From: an uncultured Lysobacter sp.
GTDB taxonomy: Bacteria > Pseudomonadota > Gammaproteobacteria > Xanthomonadales > Xanthomonadaceae
Direction of reading: 5' to 3'
Assembly: GCA_943913335.1 (NCBI GenBank)
Contig: CALTXS010000033.1
Span: forward strand, 1-7,948
Length of the DNA stretch: 7,948 nt
The position numbers and the translations under genes are program-made. The notes beneath the pieces were generated by a model. The model ran no database searches and was not told where the DNA came from. It saw only the letters and a list, made by a program, of their open reading frames with translations. Shown piece after piece: positions 5,270 through 7,948 of this stretch. Each line of letters opens with the position of its first letter. Positions within the stretch are counted from its first letter, which is position 1.

Positions 5270-6523
5270 TTATCGGCGGGTCGTCTTGCGTACAGCGGCC
5301 TTCTTGCTGACCGTTTTCTTTGCGGCCTTCTTGGCGACCCTTTTAACTACGCTTTTCTTTGCGACTTTCGTTGCGACATTCTTCGCCACCTTCTTTGTCG
5401 CCGTCTTTGTCGCCGTCTTTGTCGGCTTCTTTTTCGCCGTCTTTGTCGGCTTCTTTGCGACTTTGCGCGTTGCTTTTTTCACGGCCGTGACCGTCGGTGC
5501 CGCGATCGGTTCGCCGGACTGGCGCAAGGCATCTTTCAATTGGCGCACTTCGCGCTCGAGTATCGTCAGTTTGCGGTATGCCGCATCGATCTCAGTGCGA
5601 CCGGGAATTCCGAACGCGGCCGTTGCACGTTCGATCTCCGACTGCACTGCCAGTCGCACGCGCATTTGCGTATTCACCAGATCCCCGTAGGCGGCCCGGT
5701 ATTCGTCGCCAAGGGCAGCTTCTTCGAATGCGGCCTCTGCAGCGTCGACCCATACATCGAACAGAGCGCGTGTGGACTCAATCACATTGCCCTGCTCCCG
5801 ACGGGTCTCCAGTGCCGCTTCAAAGCGATCGAGCGCGTCAGTATTCACGGTTCCAAGCAAGGTACTGAACTGCGCCGCGGCGTCGCGGTATTCCTGCACA
5901 AAACGCGCCAGTTGCTGCCAACGCTCCTGGTGCTCCCGCATGAAACCGAAGGCCGGCATATCGCCTGATCCACCCGCTTGCGCACGCATCCAATCGAGCA
6001 CCGGCTGCACCTGGTTCAACCAGACGGAAAAGTCCTGATGATTGAACTGCTGCATAGCCGAGAACATGCGGTTGAAGCCATCGCCACCGGCCTGCTCCAG
6101 CCATTGCTGCCATTGCGCGCGAATGGCCTTTGCATCGGGCGCCTTATCCAGAAACTCCGAGGCCATTTGCTGCAGGCCGGCCAGCCACTGCGCGCCTTGC
6201 CCGCTGAACTGACGCATTGCATCCTGCAAGGGGTCACGCGGTGCGAACGCCGCGCCAAAACCGAACGGCATGCCGGCGCCCGTTCCAAAGCCACCCGGCA
6301 TCGCACCGCCAAATGGCGAAGCACCGAAAGGCGAGGCGCCGCCGAATGCCGATGCACCGAACGGCGAGGGGGCGAAACCCGCAAACGGATTACCGGCCGC
6401 GGCGGGCGAGCCGGTCATACGGGCCCATTGCGCGTACTGTTCCTGCCATTGCTGCCAGGCATCACCGGCCTGATCCATCCACTGCGCCGGATCGAAATTG
6501 CCAAAAGGGTTGGAATTGGACAT
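5270..6523 (-). CDS. phaE: Class III PHA synthase subunit PhaE with histone H1-like C-terminal tail
   Basis: PhaE is the non-catalytic partner needed for PhaC activity in class III synthases. The 417 residues are longer than usual for the family (about 350). The order is: a Trp/Gln-rich helix (11-36); a Phe/Gly/Ala/Pro low-complexity segment (45-95) with an 11-residue duplication (53-74); the helical PhaE core (about 98-310), including AAYGDLVNTQMRVRLAVQSE (277-296); the conserved FGIPGRTEIDAAYRKL stretch; and a coiled-coil heptad region (312-335). Residues 349-417 form a Lys/Ala/Thr/Val tail with 30 Lys or Arg of 69 and no acidic residue, ending KTTRR. That tail resembles histone H1-like proteins and the DNA-binding tails of PhaF and PhaM, and is not part of the usual PhaE. 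The ATG at 6523 has GGAG seven bases upstream. It begins 50 bp after the pssA stop with no terminator or clear promoter between. Nucleoid binding is inference. Confidence 0.9.
   Translation of the reverse strand: MSNSNPFGNFDPAQWMDQAGDAWQQWQEQYAQWARMTGSPAAAGNPFAGFAPSPFGASAFGGASPFGASPFGGAMPGGFGTGAGMPFGFGAAFAPRDPLQDAMRQFSGQGAQWLAGLQQMASEFLDKAPDAKAIRAQWQQWLEQAGGDGFNRMFSAMQQFNHQDFSVWLNQVQPVLDWMRAQAGGSGDMPAFGFMREHQERWQQLARFVQEYRDAAAQFSTLLGTVNTDALDRFEAALETRREQGNVIESTRALFDVWVDAAEAAFEEAALGDEYRAAYGDLVNTQMRVRLAVQSEIERATAAFGIPGRTEIDAAYRKLTILEREVRQLKDALRQSGEPIAAPTVTAVKKATRKVAKKPTKTAKKKPTKTATKTATKKVAKNVATKVAKKSVVKRVAKKAAKKTVSKKAAVRKTTRR
5411..5456 (-). repeat. 24-bp tandem repeat in the Lys-rich tail of phaE
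   Basis: A 22-bp unit (CGCCGTCTTTGTCGGCTTCT plus TT on the plus strand) occurs identically at 5411-5432 and 5435-5456, a 24-bp period. Partial copies of the GCCGTCTTTGTC core continue to about 5391. It encodes the eight-residue repeat KKPTKTAK. The in-frame period suggests that the tail grew by slippage or unequal exchange and may vary in length between strains. Confidence 0.85.
6302..6367 (-). repeat. 33-bp tandem duplication in the Phe/Gly-rich part of phaE
   Basis: Positions 6302-6334 and 6335-6367 align over 33 bp with 6 mismatches. They encode SPFGASAFGGA (residues 53-63) and SPFGASPFGGA (64-74). It is part of a wider low-complexity segment (6239-6391) dominated by Phe, Gly, Ala, Ser and Pro. 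Confidence 0.82.
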
Positions 6524-6573
6524 GGATGAACTCCGGATGCGGAAGCAGAAAATGAAAGGCCGTTAATGCGGTT

Positions 6574-7188
6574 TTATGGCTTGGGTATGCGCAGGGTTTT
6601 GCTGATCATCAGCGAACCCGACAGGGCGTAGAGCAATACCAACGGATGCAGTTGCCATGGGCCTAACTGCACCATGCCACCCCAAAGTTGCGTGCCGATG
6701 TCACCGCGCTGCAGCGCCACGAACAGAATGATCACCAGGACCAGACTTGAAGGAATCGGGGTGCCTTCGAAATATTTCACTTTGCCCTTGTCGCCGGTCA
6801 GCTGTTCGGCAGTGACGTTGAAACGGGCCAGTCGGCTTACACCGCAACAGACAAAGTACGACAGCACAGCCCAGTCCCAGCCACCCTGCATACCGCAGGC
6901 ATAGGCCAAGGCGGCCGGAGCCACACCGAACGAGATGACATCGGCCAGCGAATCGAGCTCGCGCCCCAGAACCGACGCGCTATTGCGCCAGCGCGCCACA
7001 TAGCCGTCGAACACATCAAAGATGAATGCCAACGGGATCAGCGCCATGCCGATCATCAGATCGGAATGAACACCCTCCTGCAGAAACCGCATGGCCGCAA
7101 AAATCGCGCCGGTGCCGCAGAACGCGTTGGCCAGTGTGAACCAGTCGGCGAGATGGAACCCGCGAATCATGCTGAAGTGTTTTTTCAT
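6574..7188 (-). CDS. pssA: CDP-diacylglycerol-serine O-phosphatidyltransferase
   Basis: This integral inner-membrane enzyme makes phosphatidylserine from CDP-diacylglycerol and serine, the precursor of phosphatidylethanolamine. The protein has 204 residues with several hydrophobic segments (about 18-34, 43-59, 85-99, 104-118, 146-160, 180-196). The CDP-alcohol phosphotransferase signature D58-x2-D61-G62-x2-A-R66-x8-G75-x3-D79-x3-D83 is complete. The later stretch ARFN...KYFEGTPIPSS is typical of the membrane-type (type II) PssA, unlike the phospholipase D-like PssA of E. coli. Other CDP-alcohol transferases share the signature, but the whole pattern favours PssA. I chose ATG at 7188; M7 (7170) is an in-frame alternative. 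No Shine-Dalgarno sequence precedes either. A candidate promoter lies immediately upstream, after the pnp terminator. phaE follows 50 bp downstream on the same strand. Confidence 0.88.
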   Translation of the reverse strand: MKKHFSMIRGFHLADWFTLANAFCGTGAIFAAMRFLQEGVHSDLMIGMALIPLAFIFDVFDGYVARWRNSASVLGRELDSLADVISFGVAPAALAYACGMQGGWDWAVLSYFVCCGVSRLARFNVTAEQLTGDKGKVKYFEGTPIPSSLVLVIILFVALQRGDIGTQLWGGMVQLGPWQLHPLVLLYALSGSLMISKTLRIPKP

Positions 7189-7194
7189 TGCATC

Positions 7195-7223
7195 AGGATA
7201 ACAATCATTTCCGACACAAACAA
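7195..7223 (-). promoter_or_regulatory. Candidate promoter for pssA (and possibly phaE-phaC)
   Basis: On the minus strand TTGTTT and TATCCT are separated by 17 bp, and the -10 carries an extended TGT just upstream. The -35 falls in the T-run of the pnp terminator. The predicted transcription start falls at or within a base or two of the pssA ATG at 7188, so the mRNA would be almost leaderless. Match to consensus is moderate. Confidence 0.45.
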
Positions 7224-7247
7224 AAACGGACCCCCGAGGGGGTCCGT
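7216..7247 (-). terminator. Rho-independent terminator of pnp
   Basis: The minus strand folds ACGGACCCC-CTCG-GGGGTCCGT (9-bp stem, with a C-G pair closing within the tetraloop) and continues TTTTGTTTGT. It begins about 26 bp after the pnp stop codon and separates pnp from pssA. Confidence 0.92.
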
Positions 7248-7273
7248 CGTAACTTTGAATCGAAGTGGAAACC

Positions 7274-7948
7274 TTAGGCTTCGACTTGCGGTTCCAGGTC
7301 CTTCATGGACAGGCGGATACGGCCTTGCTTGTCCACTTCGAGCACCTTGACCTTGACGATATCGCCTTCCTTGAGTTTGTCCGAGACCTTTTCGACGCGT
7401 TCGTTGGAGATTTGCGACACGTGCACCAGACCGTCTTTGCCCGGCAGGATGGTCACGAATGCACCGAAGTCCATGATCTTGGCGACCTTGCCTTCGTAGA
7501 TGCGGCCCGGCTCGACATCGGAGGTGATCTGCTCGATGCGGGTCTTGGCATCTTCGGCAGCCTTGGCGTTAACCGAGGCGATCACGATGGTGCCGTCATC
7601 CTGGATATCGATCTGGGTGTTGGTTTCCTTGGTGATAGCCTGGATGGTCGAACCGCCCTTGCCGATCACTTCGCGGATCTTGTCCGGGTGAATCTTGATG
7701 GTCAGCAGACGCGGAGCAAACTCGCTCAGCTCACCGCGCGGGGTGGTCAGGGCCGAAGCCATTTCACCGAGGATGTGCAGACGACCGGCCTTGGCCTGTT
7801 CCAGCGCAGCCTTCATGATCTCCTCGGTGATGCCCTGGATCTTGATATCCATCTGCAGTGCCGAGATGCCTTCGGTGGTACCGGCAACCTTAAAGTCCAT
7901 GTCGCCCAGGTGATCTTCGTCACCCAGAATGTCGCTCAGAACGACGAA
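7274..7948 (-). CDS. pnp: Polynucleotide phosphorylase, C-terminal part
   Basis: PNPase is a trimeric 3'-5' phosphorolytic exoribonuclease of the RNA-decay machinery. The window contains its last 224 codons; the gene runs off the right edge, and the first visible residues are [20 protein letters not shown]. That stretch belongs to the second RNase PH-like core and carries the catalytic, metal-binding Asp residues (DHLGDMD). Next come [12 protein letters not shown] and [10 protein letters not shown]. The KH domain follows (visible residues about 81-140, with GKGG at 96-99), then the S1 RNA-binding domain (about 146-218, with [13 protein letters not shown] and [11 protein letters not shown]). 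The protein ends only a few residues after the S1 domain, without the extra tail seen in E. coli. The stop is followed by a strong terminator. The internal Met at 7900 is not a start. Confidence 0.97.
   Translation of the reverse strand, partial: FVVLSDILGDEDHLGDMDFKVAGTTEGISALQMDIKIQGITEEIMKAALEQAKAGRLHILGEMASALTTPRGELSEFAPRLLTIKIHPDKIREVIGKGGSTIQAITKETNTQIDIQDDGTIVIASVNAKAAEDAKTRIEQITSDVEPGRIYEGKVAKIMDFGAFVTILPGKDGLVHVSQISNERVEKVSDKLKEGDIVKVKVLEVDKQGRIRLSMKDLEPQVEA

Noticed and set aside
5391..5456. CRISPR-like repeats.
   Set aside because: The repeats are directly tandem at a 24-bp period within an open reading frame, without spacers.
5238..5690. Plus-strand open frame of 150 codons that looks like a very Phe/Val/Ala-rich membrane protein.
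   Set aside because: It is the antisense image of the Lys-rich phaE tail: AAG and AAA repeats read backwards give CTT and TTT codons. PhaE has clear family similarity on the minus strand; this frame has none.
4973..5968. Long plus-strand open frame (331 codons) opposite phaC and phaE.
   Set aside because: It crosses the phaC-phaE junction, shows no recognisable domain, and its Arg/Leu/Cys-rich middle is again an echo of the phaE repeats.

Overview
The window is a chromosomal segment from a GC-rich (by eye high-50s % GC) gammaproteobacterium. Evidence for this placement is the serC-aroA gene pair, the class III PHA synthase pair phaE-phaC, a pnp gene and CCA-encoding tRNA genes. A Xanthomonadales, Nevskiales or Chromatiales relative is my best guess, but the window alone does not fix the order. 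I see no insertion sequences, phage genes, CRISPR arrays or integration scars. Coding is dense and almost entirely on the minus strand.

Layout, left to right. Positions 1-2043 (minus) hold an amino-acid biosynthesis operon. It begins with a tail-anchored protein with two degenerate FHA-like domains, followed by serC (phosphoserine aminotransferase) and the first 37 codons of aroA (EPSP synthase), which runs off the left edge and overlaps serC by 8 nt. Positions 2105-2383 (plus) hold the only plus-strand gene, a 92-residue PHA-system/granule family protein. It is divergent from the FHA gene and ends at a strong bidirectional terminator facing galU. Positions 2441-3346 (minus) are galU. Positions 3433-3683 (minus) are a small tRNA transcription unit: a sigma70-type promoter, tRNA-Leu(CAA), tRNA-Val(CAC) and a rho-independent terminator.

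Positions 3685-7188 (minus) read pssA, phaE, phaC and then a small membrane protein with an HExxH metallopeptidase-like signature. PhaC and PhaE form the two-subunit class III polyhydroxyalkanoate synthase. The 92-residue protein about 1.8 kb away is probably functionally linked to it. Positions 7274-7948 (minus) are the C-terminal third of polynucleotide phosphorylase (KH and S1 domains), closed by its own terminator just upstream of pssA.

The most unusual element is PhaE. Its ordinary core carries a 69-residue Lys-rich, acid-free, histone H1-like tail built partly by 24-bp repeats, and near its N-terminus a Phe/Gly/Ala/Pro-rich low-complexity segment containing an 11-residue tandem duplication. 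This suggests that the synthase subunit may itself tether PHA granules to the nucleoid, a job done by separate proteins (PhaF, PhaM) in studied species. Second is the uncharacterised putative minigluzincin encoded directly after phaC. The remaining genes look ordinary.
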